Positions 26,663-36,249 of a stretch of DNA of 64,000 nt are shown here, piece by piece. The notes beneath the pieces are model-generated. The model was not told where the DNA came from. It saw nothing but the letters and a program-made list of their open reading frames with translations, and did not search any database. The stretch is from assembly GCA_022648685.1 (NCBI GenBank), contig JALCMW010000001.1, forward strand, positions 372,001 to 436,000. Direction: 5' to 3'. Both the position numbers and the translations under genes were made by a program. The stretch is from Bacteroidales bacterium (GTDB taxonomy: Bacteria; Bacteroidota; Bacteroidia; Bacteroidales; UBA932). Positions within the stretch are counted from its first letter, which is position 1; each line of letters begins with the position of its first letter.

Positions 26663-28379
26663 TTTCTTCTATTTGAGCTTCGGAAATATTTATAAGGAAA
26701 TCGCCCATCTTTTCCAATTCAGCTACCAGATCCATGTAGAACACTCCGGTCTGATAATTATAGGTATCACTTTCTATATTGGCGATATGCTCTTCCCTTA
26801 AACTATTGCGGTACTCGTTTATATTATATTCGGCATCCTGTGCATTGGTTATATCTTTCAAACTCGAATAAGATACACGAAGATTGTCAGTCATGGCCTT
26901 ATATGCATCGTCAACCAAATCCATCAGCCTGTTGAGCTTCTTCATCATATTGCCGTCGAATATGCTTCCGTGTTCATTCCTGCGTCTAAGCAACCTGCCG
27001 ATAGCTTCCCCGGAATCACCCAGGCTCTCCATTTCACCTATAATCGTATACATCCCTTTAATCCGGCTGGCCGATCTCGCACTTATTTCCCCTTTTGAAA
27101 CACCGCTGAGGTATGCAGCTATTTCATATTCTATCCGGTCGGTTATCTCTTCGTATTTGACAAGTTTTGAATTCAGTTCATCGAATTTTCCTTTGTCCGT
27201 TTCATTAACTGCCGACCTCACGTATCCGAAACCCTTATAACATATCTCGGAGAAATGGATGACTTCCTGCTTTGCCTCATCGAGGGAAAGTTCCGCAGTG
27301 GAAAGAGGACCTCCTTGTATGAACTTCAGCCTGAAGACTTCACCCTCCCCTTCAGGAGTCGGAACCATCAAAGTAACCATTTTCTCTATTTGCGGGATGA
27401 ACCAGATCAGGATGAGGGTATTGGTAACATTGAAAAGAGTATGCAGGGTGCATATCCCGTAAAGGACCGATTTGGAAATATCCGGATTCTGGCCGATAAG
27501 AGTCAGATCGGAGGTATTGGGGTTCGGCAGCCCCATCAATGTTATGATATGCCCTATGAACCTTAAAAACACAGGGAAAATGGACAATACCCAGATGACA
27601 CCGAAGACATTGAAGACGGTATGTGCCCTGGCTGCTCTTTTTGCAGAATAATTGGCCACAACCGCAGCAATGTTAGCTGTTATTGTCGTTCCTATATTTT
27701 CGCCAAGGACCATTGAAGCCGCCATATTGAAATCTATCCAGCCGTTGGATACGAAAACCAATGTCAATGCCATGGTTGCACTGGAAGCCTGAAGTACAAT
27801 GGTAAGCAACGTACCGATAGCAAGAAAAATCAACTCGGACCCGAACCCGAATCCTGTAAGGTTCCTGACAAAAGCCAAGGCATCCGGATGGCTGTTCAAA
27901 TCTGGGACGGAAGACTTCATTGCGGACAGCCCGATGATAAGAAGGGAGAAGCCAATGATGAACTGGCCTATGTTTCTGTTCTTGCTTTTCCTGGACAGAG
28001 TAAAAATGAAGCCGAAAGCGACAAACGGAATGGCGATTTTGGATATGTCCATGCTGAATCCGAAAAGAGAAATGATCCAGGCCGTAACAGTAGTGCCGAT
28101 ATTCGCTCCCATTATGACTCCGATCCCGTTCGCAAGTGAAAGAAGACCGGCATTGACCATACTTACGACCATCACGGTCGTTCCGCTTGACGATTGAATC
28201 AGAGCTGTGATAATGATTCCGGTAAGAACCCGCTTGAAACGGGTGGAAGTCATCGACTCGAGAAAAGACCTCAATCTGTCCCCTGCAGCTTTCTGGAGGC
28301 CTTCGCTCATAAGTGTCATCCCATACAGAAACATCGCCAGGGAACCCAGCAGAGTGAAGACCTGAATAGCAATTTGCAT
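26652..28379 (-). CDS. Na+/phosphate cotransporter family protein with PhoU-like tail
   Basis: A 575-residue inner-membrane protein. Two inverted Na/Pi repeats carry the family's QSSSGTTVMVV motif (near 61) and its second copy LQASSATMALTLVF (near 200), each in a hydrophobic bundle; together about 8-9 helices to residue 330. Residues 350-575 are a soluble helical PhoU-like domain (FDELNSKLVKYEEITDRIE). The family imports or exports phosphate with Na+; the PhoU-like part suggests regulation by phosphate state. It heads the operon with the DUF5106 lipoprotein and diverges from the zincin-propeller-barrel gene across a 92-nt gap with facing promoters. Confidence 0.93.
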   Translation of the reverse strand: MQIAIQVFTLLGSLAMFLYGMTLMSEGLQKAAGDRLRSFLESMTSTRFKRVLTGIIITALIQSSSGTTVMVVSMVNAGLLSLANGIGVIMGANIGTTVTAWIISLFGFSMDISKIAIPFVAFGFIFTLSRKSKNRNIGQFIIGFSLLIIGLSAMKSSVPDLNSHPDALAFVRNLTGFGFGSELIFLAIGTLLTIVLQASSATMALTLVFVSNGWIDFNMAASMVLGENIGTTITANIAAVVANYSAKRAARAHTVFNVFGVIWVLSIFPVFLRFIGHIITLMGLPNPNTSDLTLIGQNPDISKSVLYGICTLHTLFNVTNTLILIWFIPQIEKMVTLMVPTPEGEGEVFRLKFIQGGPLSTAELSLDEAKQEVIHFSEICYKGFGYVRSAVNETDKGKFDELNSKLVKYEEITDRIEYEIAAYLSGVSKGEISARSASRIKGMYTIIGEMESLGDSGEAIGRLLRRRNEHGSIFDGNMMKKLNRLMDLVDDAYKAMTDNLRVSYSSLKDITNAQDAEYNINEYRNSLREEHIANIESDTYNYQTGVFYMDLVAELEKMGDFLINISEAQIEENED

Positions 28380-28409
28380 AACGACTTAATATTATATCCG
28401 TTTTGACAG

Positions 28410-28417
28410 CAAAATTA
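28410..28417 (-). promoter_or_regulatory. -7 element (TAATTTTG) for the Na/Pi transporter gene
   Basis: Exact TAnnTTTG on the minus strand, 30 nt before the Na/Pi ATG. It is interleaved with the plus-strand promoter of the divergent gene. Confidence 0.5.
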
Positions 28418-28428
28418 TAAAAAAATAT

Positions 28429-28436
28429 TAGATTTG
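28429..28436 (+). promoter_or_regulatory. -7 element (TAGATTTG) for the zincin-propeller-barrel gene
   Basis: Exact TAnnTTTG on the plus strand, 35 nt before the start codon. A TTTG at 28402-28405 could serve as the -33 element with a slightly long spacer of 23 nt. Confidence 0.5.
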
Positions 28437-28471
28437 CCTTTTAATCGGACCTCAACATACTGATTATCGGA

Positions 28472-31400
28472 ATGACTGAACATAATTTTTTTCTGACGGT
28501 TCTCGTTTTCTTTTTGATTTCGATACCTTCCAAAGCACAATTCTACTTAACCGGAGACGAACCGGCTTCGCTGAAATGGTATGAAATAGAGACCGAAAAC
28601 TTCAGAATCCTATATCCGGAAGGTGTTGATTCACTTGCAAAGGCATACGGACGGAACCTCGAATACTACAGAATTCCGGATTCAAGAAGCATCGGGATGG
28701 CTCCCGGTGAATTCCAAAGGGGAAAAACAACAGCTATTTTACATGCATACACAACTATCGCCAACGGATCCGTCGTATGGGCTCCCCAAAGAATGAATCT
28801 CAATACGGTACAAGATGCTTATTCACCTGATCAAATGCCATGGATAAAGAATCTGGCTATCCACGAATCAAGGCATTCGGCACAAATGCAATTCGGATAC
28901 AGAGGCTGTTTCAAGCCTTTCAGCTGGATTTTCGGAGAAATGTTTCCCGGGGCGATGGCCGGCATTTACCCGAACCTTTCCCTTCTCGAAGGAGATGCGG
29001 TAACGGCCGAAACGGCACTTTCGAAATCCGGGAGAGGAAGGTCCGCCGACTTTCTGGATTATTATATGATGGCATTCGACAAGGGGGATTACAGAAACTG
29101 GTACAGGTGGAGATACGGATCCCAAAGATATTACGCCCCCGACTACTATGCCGTAGGCTATCTGACCGTAGCAGGAATGCGGTACAAATACGATGACGCA
29201 CTGTTCAGCAAAAGATATTATGATTATGTATGCAGACACCCTCTTCATATCGGCGATATGCAGAAAGTAGCCGGAATGGCATCAGGAAAGAAATTCAAAA
29301 CGACTTTTTCGGAAATAATGTCATCTTTCCATGACATCTGGGACAAGGATGCGGCACAGAGAGCTCCATTCATGCAAGGAAAACAGGCTGTAAAGACACC
29401 GCCAAGATTTACGGAATACAAATACAATACTTGCACGGCATCAGGCATATATTCCTTGAAATCTGGAATGACATCGGCAACGGTTCTTGTAAGGACCGGA
29501 TTTGACGGAAATGAAAAGGAAATAAGGCCATTCGGCAGGCAAACAAGCAGACTCTCATACTCGCGAAGCAATGGCAGGCTTTATTGGAGCGAAAACATCA
29601 ACGATCCGAGATGGTCTCTAAAAGGCACTTCCGTCATCCGCTATCTGGATCCGGAAAACGGCAGAATAAACACTATTTCAAAAGGCAGCAGACTGTTTAA
29701 TCCGACACCTTCACCATCCGGAAAAGAATTGGCCGTTACCGAGTATCCTGTCAAGGGTGGCTCTAACATTCTTATTATAACTTCCGGAAAAGGGAAGCTG
29801 CTACACAGAATCCCGGCTCCCGATTCGATCCAGATAGTTGAATCCGTATGGTCAGACTCAGGATTGTACGCAACAGGGATATCGGAAAATGGGTTCGGAA
29901 TATATCAAGTAGGAAACGGAGATAGATTCCGGGAAATCCTCAATCCCAGGCCGGTGAAAATCAAGAATCTTTATTCGGAAAAAGATGTTCTGTATTTCAC
30001 TTGCGACAGAACCGGAGTAAATGAACTGTATTCACTGGACCCGTCCGACGGAAAACTATTGCAACTGACCAATTTCAGATACGGAGCATCCGATTTCTGC
30101 TTCAGCGGCAACAGGGATTCCTTATATTATTCGGTTCTGTCAACAAAAGGAAAACTTTTGAATTCGATTCCGACAGGCAGCCTCCTGAACAGGAAAGTTT
30201 CTTTCGATGAAATACACAAATATCCGGTAGCGGAAAAGCTGTCGGAACAGGAAAAAACACTTGAGAAAGAAGCAGCCATGGAAAACCCTTATAAAGCAAT
30301 AGATTCCATAAAAACATCACAACCCGTGAGATACAGGAAGGTACCGCATTTCCCGCATTTCCATTCATGGGCTCCCATTTACTTCAACATAGACAACATT
30401 CAGGGAGCCAGCCATGATTATGATTTTCAAATGGCTTCAGCAGGAGCGACAGGTTTCTTCCAGGATTATATCGGTTCCTTTTCCGGCTTTGCAGGATACT
30501 CTGTTCACGAAGATCCGGACAAAAGCGGCTCGTTCAAGAATTCATTCCATTTAAAACTCAATTATTCCGGATTATTTCCTGCACTGGAAATCACGGCGGA
30601 CTGCAATGACAGGAATTCCTATCAGTACAGAAAACAGTTCATAAATTACAAAAACAACTATTATAACCATACCACAAAGGAAATAACCGGCAGTTCTTGT
30701 TTTTCCGGAAAACTTCTGATCTATGTACCTCTGCAATTTTCTTCCGGAGGCTGGGAAAGAGGCCTAATACCTCAAATAAATTATAAAATATCCAACGATA
30801 GATATGACAATTCGACAACATATCTGACTTATCATGAAATCGACGGAAGAGTTTTCTACGAAACTACCGGACAAAAGGAAGGAAAGAATGTACCTATGAG
30901 TAAATTCACGGCAATCGTCCGCGGATATACGGTCAGGCCTGTTGCCGAATCACAGATTTATCCGAAATTCGGAATCGGCGCTGAAGCAGGATACAATGTA
31001 AGACCCGGGATGGCGAAATCATTCACGCCTTCCGCCTTTTCATATGTCTATGGATATCTTCCGGGATTGATACCGCAACAAGGACTGAGGCTGACAGGCA
31101 TATGGCAAAAACAATTCGGGGCCGCTTCCAGAATAAGAGAGAATTACCTTGAAACAAGCCCTCGCGGGTTCGAATCCAATTCGGCGGTGAAAAATTATCT
31201 TGAAAACAGCTATTCCTGGCAGGTCAGGCTTACGGCAGACTATGCCATTCCTATATGGGCCGGAGACTGGTCTTTTCTCTCGCCGGCATTTTACATAAGA
31301 AATTTCGTATTCACGCCCCATTTCGATTATTCCATCTACGAGGAGGGGAATTTGCACTCGGCAGGCTTCAATTTTGCAATTCATATGTCAAATTTCCTTT

Positions 31401-31531
31401 GGTTGCCTTACGACTGCAGCCTTGGAATCACAACCTCGGTAAATGGAGGATCACTGTATAAAACAATAATAAACAAAAATTATCCTGTTGACAGGATATA
31501 CACGGGACTTACTTTTAACATATCAATGTAA
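28472..31531 (+). CDS. Secreted protein: zincin-like domain, beta-propeller, outer-membrane barrel
   Basis: A 1019-residue protein without a named family that I can recall. A signal peptide (1-22, ending SKA) comes first. Residues about 35-300 look like a gluzincin: HESRH at 131-135 fits HExxH and LLEGDA at 171-176 offers the third Glu ligand, as in peptidase MA-like enzymes. About 310-610 has repeated short beta blades like a TolB/WD40-type propeller (RLFNPTPSPSGKELAVTEYP, LYSLDPSDGKLLQLTNF). From about 640 to the end, alternating beta strands and a last strand YTGLTFNISM suggest an outer-membrane barrel. A cell-surface or periplasm-facing metallopeptidase anchored in the outer membrane is inferred. 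Confidence 0.75.
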   Translation: MTEHNFFLTVLVFFLISIPSKAQFYLTGDEPASLKWYEIETENFRILYPEGVDSLAKAYGRNLEYYRIPDSRSIGMAPGEFQRGKTTAILHAYTTIANGSVVWAPQRMNLNTVQDAYSPDQMPWIKNLAIHESRHSAQMQFGYRGCFKPFSWIFGEMFPGAMAGIYPNLSLLEGDAVTAETALSKSGRGRSADFLDYYMMAFDKGDYRNWYRWRYGSQRYYAPDYYAVGYLTVAGMRYKYDDALFSKRYYDYVCRHPLHIGDMQKVAGMASGKKFKTTFSEIMSSFHDIWDKDAAQRAPFMQGKQAVKTPPRFTEYKYNTCTASGIYSLKSGMTSATVLVRTGFDGNEKEIRPFGRQTSRLSYSRSNGRLYWSENINDPRWSLKGTSVIRYLDPENGRINTISKGSRLFNPTPSPSGKELAVTEYPVKGGSNILIITSGKGKLLHRIPAPDSIQIVESVWSDSGLYATGISENGFGIYQVGNGDRFREILNPRPVKIKNLYSEKDVLYFTCDRTGVNELYSLDPSDGKLLQLTNFRYGASDFCFSGNRDSLYYSVLSTKGKLLNSIPTGSLLNRKVSFDEIHKYPVAEKLSEQEKTLEKEAAMENPYKAIDSIKTSQPVRYRKVPHFPHFHSWAPIYFNIDNIQGASHDYDFQMASAGATGFFQDYIGSFSGFAGYSVHEDPDKSGSFKNSFHLKLNYSGLFPALEITADCNDRNSYQYRKQFINYKNNYYNHTTKEITGSSCFSGKLLIYVPLQFSSGGWERGLIPQINYKISNDRYDNSTTYLTYHEIDGRVFYETTGQKEGKNVPMSKFTAIVRGYTVRPVAESQIYPKFGIGAEAGYNVRPGMAKSFTPSAFSYVYGYLPGLIPQQGLRLTGIWQKQFGAASRIRENYLETSPRGFESNSAVKNYLENSYSWQVRLTADYAIPIWAGDWSFLSPAFYIRNFVFTPHFDYSIYEEGNLHSAGFNFAIHMSNFLWLPYDCSLGITTSVNGGSLYKTIINKNYPVDRIYTGLTFNISM

Positions 31532-31533
31532 CA

Positions 31534-32190
31534 ATGCAAAACGAGACACAGGCTTTGTGCCGTTGTACAAAATGCGGCAATGAACAGAAAATAAATATTT
31601 ATCAACGAATAAACGTAGCTGTAAATCCCGAACTCAAGGAAAAGGTCAAAAACGGTTCGCTTTTTATTTGGGAATGTCCGAAATGCGGAAAAATCAATCT
31701 TGCCAAATATTCAATCCTTTACCATGATCCGCAAGAGAAGTTGATGATTTGGCTGTTCCCTGAAGGGGAAGCTTTGGAAAAACAGATAAAAATCGCTGAC
31801 GGACAAACGGCTTTGCTGGAAGAATACAACTTGCGCAAGGTAAATGACATCAGTTCATTGATAGAAAAGGTGAACATCTATGATGCAGGTCTGGATGACA
31901 TTGTCATGGAGATGTGCAAATATGTCACCAAAATGGAAATGGAAGAAAAAGAACCGGACAAATCAAAGAGGGAAAAAATCATGGATACGGAATTCAGATT
32001 CTACAAAATGAACGGTCCGGACAACGAGATATCTTTCTCCTTTGCAACTGAAGGCCAGCTGCAGGGAGTAAACATAGGATTCAATGTATATGAAGATTGC
32101 CGCAGGATATTGCAACGGAATCCGTCAATCATGCCGGAGCCGGGTTTTGTCAAAATTGATGCAGCCTGGCTTGCGGCAAGAATCAGATAA
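31534..32190 (+). CDS. CpXC domain protein
   Basis: A 218-residue cytoplasmic protein. The N-terminus has CRCTKCGNEQ (residues 9-18) and later WECPKCGKIN (near 49), the two CpxC pairs of the CpXC domain, which probably bind one zinc ion. The remainder (90-218) is charged, with an acidic helical part at about 130-150, and has no recognised domain. There is no signal peptide. It starts 3 nt after the preceding gene, so the two are co-transcribed, but a functional link to the outer-membrane protein is not evident. Confidence 0.8.
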   Translation: MQNETQALCRCTKCGNEQKINIYQRINVAVNPELKEKVKNGSLFIWECPKCGKINLAKYSILYHDPQEKLMIWLFPEGEALEKQIKIADGQTALLEEYNLRKVNDISSLIEKVNIYDAGLDDIVMEMCKYVTKMEMEEKEPDKSKREKIMDTEFRFYKMNGPDNEISFSFATEGQLQGVNIGFNVYEDCRRILQRNPSIMPEPGFVKIDAAWLAARIR

Positions 32191-32209
32191 CAAGAATCAG
32201 ATAAAAGGA

Positions 32210-33358
32210 TTATAATTTTCTTGCACCGTCGCTTATGACTACGTCATAAACCTTTGGTTCGTGACCGAATTTCACAGAGAATTTCTCGATAGCGATACTT
32301 ATAAATTTGTCATACAGTTCATCTTTGACAAGATTTATAGTACAACCGCCGAAACCGCCTCCCATGACTCTGGAACCGGTAACGTCACACTGACGGGCAA
32401 TTTTATTAAGGAAATCGAGCTCTTCGCAGCTGACTTCATACAAACGGCTGAGTCCGAAGTGAGTCTGATACATCAATTCACCTACCGTATCGTAATCGCC
32501 TCTCTCCAAAGCATCGCTGACGTCGAGAACCCTTTGCACTTCACCAATCACATATTCTGCACGGAGGAAATCCTCCCCTGAAATGTTATTTCTGACCTCA
32601 TCCAGCCACACGCGTTTGGCATCACTGAGGAATTCCACTTCCGGATGATTTTTCCTTATGGCAAGAGCTGCATTTTCACAGGATTTCCGCCTTTTATTAT
32701 ATGCGGAGGAAGCAAGTTCATGTTTAACGCACGAATCCAAGAGGACAAGTTTATAACCTTTAGGATCGAAAGGAAAATATTTATATTCCAGAGTTTTGCA
32801 ATTCAGCCGGATAAGACTTCCCTTCCTGCCGAATACAGAAGCGAACTGATCCATTATACCGCAATTCACTCCACAATAATTATGTTCGGTAGACTGCCCT
32901 ATCTTGGCCAATTCGAATTTGTCAATACCATTATTGAATAAATAATTCAAAGCATAGGCAAACGTGCTTTCCAAAGCTGCCGAAGAAGAAAGTCCGGCTC
33001 CGAGAGGCACATCACCGGCAAAAGCCGTATTGAAGCCTTCGACTTTTCCACCCCTTTTCTCAGTTTCACGGCAGACTCCGAAAATATATTTGGCCCAACT
33101 CTGGTTAGGGGCATCTTCCTCATTCAACCCGAACTCTACATATTCGTCATAATCCAGAGAATAGGCATGAACCTTGTCGGTCCCGTTAAGTTTGATTTCG
33201 GCAACGATACCTTTGTCTATCGCTCCGGGGAAAACATATCCGCCATTATAATCGGTATGTTCGCCTATGAGATTAATCCTGCCGGCTGAAGCGAAAAAAT
33301 CACCTTCCCCTCCGAACAGTGTTTCGAATTTTTTCTGAATCTTTTCTTTCATATCCAT
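32210..33358 (-). CDS. galK: Galactokinase
   Basis: GalK phosphorylates alpha-D-galactose at C1 with ATP. GHMP-kinase motifs are clear: the galactose-binding GRINLIGEHTDYNGGYVF near 26-43, ATP loop PLGAGLSSSAALES near 118, and GGGFGGCTINLV near 340. At 382 aa it has normal length. It is a single-gene unit behind a TACCTTTG element and converges on the CpXC gene with a 19-nt gap. Together with galM and the GH97 enzyme it suggests that the cell uses galactosides; galT and galE are not in this window. Confidence 0.97.
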   Translation of the reverse strand: MDMKEKIQKKFETLFGGEGDFFASAGRINLIGEHTDYNGGYVFPGAIDKGIVAEIKLNGTDKVHAYSLDYDEYVEFGLNEEDAPNQSWAKYIFGVCRETEKRGGKVEGFNTAFAGDVPLGAGLSSSAALESTFAYALNYLFNNGIDKFELAKIGQSTEHNYCGVNCGIMDQFASVFGRKGSLIRLNCKTLEYKYFPFDPKGYKLVLLDSCVKHELASSAYNKRRKSCENAALAIRKNHPEVEFLSDAKRVWLDEVRNNISGEDFLRAEYVIGEVQRVLDVSDALERGDYDTVGELMYQTHFGLSRLYEVSCEELDFLNKIARQCDVTGSRVMGGGFGGCTINLVKDELYDKFISIAIEKFSVKFGHEPKVYDVVISDGARKL

Positions 33359-33404
33359 GATTATATCGGTTTAAGTTTAATGTCATTATACAAAATCACA
33401 GTTC

Positions 33405-33412
33405 CAAAGGTA
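33405..33412 (-). promoter_or_regulatory. -7 element (TACCTTTG) for galK
   Basis: Exact TAnnTTTG on the minus strand, 46 nt before the galK ATG and just downstream of the endonuclease-like gene stop. Confidence 0.5.
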
Positions 33413-33420
33413 AAAAATAA

Positions 33421-34407
33421 TCACCACAAAACAAGTAATATCGGACAGTGATCGCTTACTCCTCCAACATATTTCGGGCCGGAATAAGTACGCAACGGTT
33501 TTTCACCGGCGAAAGTATTATCTCTCACGAAAAGAAACGGGATTCTTGCTATTTCCATTGAAGAATGCAGGAAGCTATTCTTACTGACAAAAAACATATC
33601 TATCATATCCCATTTCCCCTTATAGCGGATTGTACCGTACCCTTTATTGTAAAGAGGCAAAGCTTTATTTATGAAAAGGCCGTCCAATTTCTGAAAAACC
33701 GGATTATCCGGAGTATCATTGAAATCCCCCATGGCAACAATACGCTTAACTCCGGCGGAAACCAGAGAATCCCCTGCTTCTTTCAGACGTGCCATTGCAA
33801 CCTTTCGTCTCCAGATGCCGGAATCGCCACCGTATTTCGACGGATGATGGTTGACCAATAATATCAACTCACTTCCGGAATCACCTCTGCCGCCGTCACC
33901 TTCAGTTTTCTTTAATTTTACTTCAAGGATATCCCTTGTCAATAACGGTGTACCCGAAGAACAGGAATCAGTTACGGGACATCTCCGGGAAGAAAGCACT
34001 TTAAAAAAGCTTCGTCTGTAAAGTAAGCCGACATCTATTCCCCTCGGATCGGGAGATTCATAATGGACAACACCGTAATCATATTTCTTCAATGCCGTAG
34101 CATAGACAAGCCGCTCAAGGACAAATCTGTTTTCCACTTCGGCCACGCCAATGATGTCAGGCATGCGCCCTTTTTCACTGCCTATCCACATTATCGCTTT
34201 GGCTATGGCATTACACTTGGCATAAAATCTTTTCTTCGTCCAATGCCTTTGTCCTGTCGAAGAGAATTCGGTATCGGCGGTTCCGTTGCCGCTGTCCCTG
34301 TAATCGAAAAAATTCTCAAGATTCCAGAACATAATCAGAGTCGAATCCTTCGCTGACGACGGATTTTCCGAAAATAAAGACAGGATAATGATCATCACAT
34401 ATTTCAT
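33421..34407 (-). CDS. Secreted endonuclease/exonuclease/phosphatase family protein
   Basis: A 328-residue EEP-superfamily protein. A short signal peptide (MKYVMIIILSLFSENPSSA) precedes the fold. Catalytic motifs: FWNLENFFD (Asn and Glu), VAEVEN with the metal Glu, NHHPSKYGG, MGDFNDTPDNP (Asp, Asn) and the final VSDHCPIL (Asp-His). The family cleaves phosphodiesters in DNA, lipids or phosphoinositides; a secreted nuclease or phosphatase is the best guess. An in-frame ATG upstream (34464) would add 19 residues before the signal peptide, so the start at 34407 is preferred. Confidence 0.85.
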   Translation of the reverse strand: MKYVMIIILSLFSENPSSAKDSTLIMFWNLENFFDYRDSGNGTADTEFSSTGQRHWTKKRFYAKCNAIAKAIMWIGSEKGRMPDIIGVAEVENRFVLERLVYATALKKYDYGVVHYESPDPRGIDVGLLYRRSFFKVLSSRRCPVTDSCSSGTPLLTRDILEVKLKKTEGDGGRGDSGSELILLVNHHPSKYGGDSGIWRRKVAMARLKEAGDSLVSAGVKRIVAMGDFNDTPDNPVFQKLDGLFINKALPLYNKGYGTIRYKGKWDMIDMFFVSKNSFLHSSMEIARIPFLFVRDNTFAGEKPLRTYSGPKYVGGVSDHCPILLVLW

Positions 34408-34489
34408 GATGCGAAAATGAGAAATGGATACGGCAAAATCTTTAAAAAAAAGAAATCCGTCCATAAGAAACAGATATTTTTTTTATTGC

Positions 34490-34497
34490 TAACTTTG
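34490..34497 (+). promoter_or_regulatory. -7 element (TAACTTTG) for ychF
   Basis: Exact TAnnTTTG on the plus strand, 30 nt before the ychF ATG, preceded by a T-rich stretch. Confidence 0.55.
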
Positions 34498-34527
34498 CAG
34501 ATCCAATTATAATTCAATTACAATAAA

Positions 34528-35628
34528 ATGTCATTAAAATGCGGAATAGTAGGACTTCCTAATGTCGGAAAATCCACTTTATTCAATTGTATAAGTTCAG
34601 GGAAGGCGCAAAGTGCCAATTTTCCTTTTTGCACCATAGAACCAAATCTCGGATCCACAAATGTACCGGACAAACGGCTTGAAAAGCTAGCCGGTCTATG
34701 CAATCCGAAGAGAACTATTCCCGCTTCCGTGGACATTGTGGACATTGCCGGTCTTGTGAAAGGAGCCAGCAAGGGAGAGGGCCTCGGCAATCAATTCCTT
34801 GCAAATATCAGGGAAACAGATGCGATTCTGCATGTATTGAGATGCTTCGATGACAATAATATCGTCCACGTAGACGGAAATGTCGATCCGGTAAGAGACA
34901 AGGAAGTCGTGGATACCGAACTCCAGATAAAAGATCTGGAAACCGTTGAAGGAAGACTATCCAAATCGGGGAAACAGGCACAGGGAGGCGATAAGGAGGC
35001 AAAAAAACTTTGCAATCTGCTTCTAAGATACAAGGAGGCTTTGGTACAGGGTAAATCATGCAGAACCGTCATTCCCGCCAATCCGGAAGAAGAGGATATG
35101 GCACATGATCTATTCCTTCTTACAAACAAACCGGTTATGTATGTCTGCAATGTTGACGATGCTTCGGCCGTCAATGGAAATACATATGTGGATGCAGTCA
35201 GAAAAGCAGTAAGCGATGAGAACGCTGAAATTCTCATTATTGCAGCCAAAACGGAATCCGAAATAGCCGAAATAGAAGGCTACGATGACAGGCAGATGTT
35301 CCTTGAAGAATTAGGATTGAAGGAATCCGGAGTTGTAAGATTGATCCAAAGCGCTTATCACCTGCTGAATCTCCAGACATTTTTCACCGCAGGTGCGGAT
35401 GAATGCCGTGCATGGACGATCAATAAAGGCGACAAAGCACCAAAAGCTGCAGGTGTCATACATACTGATTTCGAGAAGGGCTTCATTCGTGCAGAAGTTA
35501 TAAAATATGAGGACTTTATAAACTACAAATCGGAAGCTGCGGTAAGAGCCGCAGGGAAACTCGGAATAGAAGGAAAAGATTATGTAGTGCAGGACGGAGA
35601 CATAATGCACTTCCTTTTCAACGTATAA
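34528..35628 (+). CDS. ychF: Redox-regulated ATPase/GTPase YchF (Obg family)
   Basis: A 366-residue Obg-family P-loop protein that binds ribosomes and in other bacteria prefers ATP. Motifs: GLPNVGKSTLFN (8-19), G3 DIAGLVKGASKGEGLGN (near 70), a G4 region NKPVMYVCNVDD (near 198) lacking the GTP-specific NKxD, which is why the family uses ATP, and a C-terminal TGS domain (about 282-365, ARAWTI...DGDIMHFLFNV). It is full length, alone in its unit and followed by a strong hairpin. Confidence 0.97.
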   Translation: MSLKCGIVGLPNVGKSTLFNCISSGKAQSANFPFCTIEPNLGSTNVPDKRLEKLAGLCNPKRTIPASVDIVDIAGLVKGASKGEGLGNQFLANIRETDAILHVLRCFDDNNIVHVDGNVDPVRDKEVVDTELQIKDLETVEGRLSKSGKQAQGGDKEAKKLCNLLLRYKEALVQGKSCRTVIPANPEEEDMAHDLFLLTNKPVMYVCNVDDASAVNGNTYVDAVRKAVSDENAEILIIAAKTESEIAEIEGYDDRQMFLEELGLKESGVVRLIQSAYHLLNLQTFFTAGADECRAWTINKGDKAPKAAGVIHTDFEKGFIRAEVIKYEDFINYKSEAAVRAAGKLGIEGKDYVVQDGDIMHFLFNV

Positions 35629-35630
35629 AC

Positions 35631-35685
35631 GAAAGCCTCCGGAGATGCACGTATTAGGATATAGGCTACCTCTCCGGAGGCTTTC
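35631..35685. terminator. Hairpin between ychF and the small membrane-protein unit
   Basis: A perfect 15-bp GC-rich stem, GAAAGCCTCCGGAGA (35631-35645) with its complement at 35671-35685, and a 25-nt loop. It lies between convergent genes and probably ends both transcripts, although T-runs are short on either side. Confidence 0.65.
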
Positions 35686-35711
35686 TCATGATTATTAACC
35701 GCTACAATGGA

Positions 35712-35990
35712 TTATTCCTTTTGAGAAACTCGCTTTGCGACCAGAAAATCAGCGACACACGTAATGGAACACACTATCAGGGCTATAATAAAATTCAGTT
35801 TCAAGATAAATCCCAAGATAAAGAACACGATTAGAAAAATCGCGAAAACAATATGAACTTTCGATGCTCTTAATTCATCAGTAGAAGCATCTTGCGACTC
35901 TTTGTTTTTCCTCTGTAGACTCTGGAATTTTCTTATTGCTACAAGCAACACTAAAAAACAAGTTATAATAACACCTATGTACATAATCAT
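35712..35990 (-). CDS. Small membrane protein of unknown function
   Basis: A 92-residue protein with hydrophobic segments at about 2-19, 47-63 and 66-84, separated by a charged loop (RKFQSLQRKNKESQ), and a Lys/Arg-Glu tail. No family is recognised. Base composition is more AT-rich than in neighbours. It starts 5 nt after the stop of a 64-residue peptide gene and shares its promoter. The pairing of a small hydrophobic peptide with a small membrane protein recalls bacteriocin-immunity or toxin-antitoxin layouts, but nothing in the sequence proves either. Confidence 0.55.
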   Translation of the reverse strand: MIMYIGVIITCFLVLLVAIRKFQSLQRKNKESQDASTDELRASKVHIVFAIFLIVFFILGFILKLNFIIALIVCSITCVADFLVAKRVSQKE

Positions 35991-35995
35991 ATGAC

Positions 35996-36190
35996 TTAAT
36001 CTGTAGGACTTGCTGCAGTGTCATCAATCGCTTTGTTAAAATCCGTTCCGGAAGCAGCAATCGAAGCAACCGAACTAAGCACGACCCCTATTAATCCAAG
36101 GCCACAAGTTCCAAAGCCAACGGCTGTGTCAACTAACGTTGAATAAACTGTATTAATAAATTTTACTTCAAATATAATGTTTTTTATCAC
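35996..36190 (-). CDS. Small Gly/Ala-rich hydrophobic peptide
   Basis: A 64-residue peptide starting at GTG. A central hydrophobic, glycine-rich stretch (TAVGFGTCGLGLIGVV, about 22-37) could span or insert in a membrane; the ends are polar, the tail acidic (DFNKAIDDTAASPTD). One Cys is present. It has its own TACATTTG element about 60 nt upstream, which supports a real gene. It is AT-rich relative to neighbours. It could be a bacteriocin-like, toxin or membrane-stress peptide; there is no leader motif such as a double glycine that I can call with confidence. Confidence 0.45.
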   Translation of the reverse strand: MIKNIIFEVKFINTVYSTLVDTAVGFGTCGLGLIGVVLSSVASIAASGTDFNKAIDDTAASPTD

Positions 36191-36249
36191 AATGATAACT
36201 TTTTTTTTAGAAATTAATTAAAACATACCCTAAACATCATATAGTCCGG

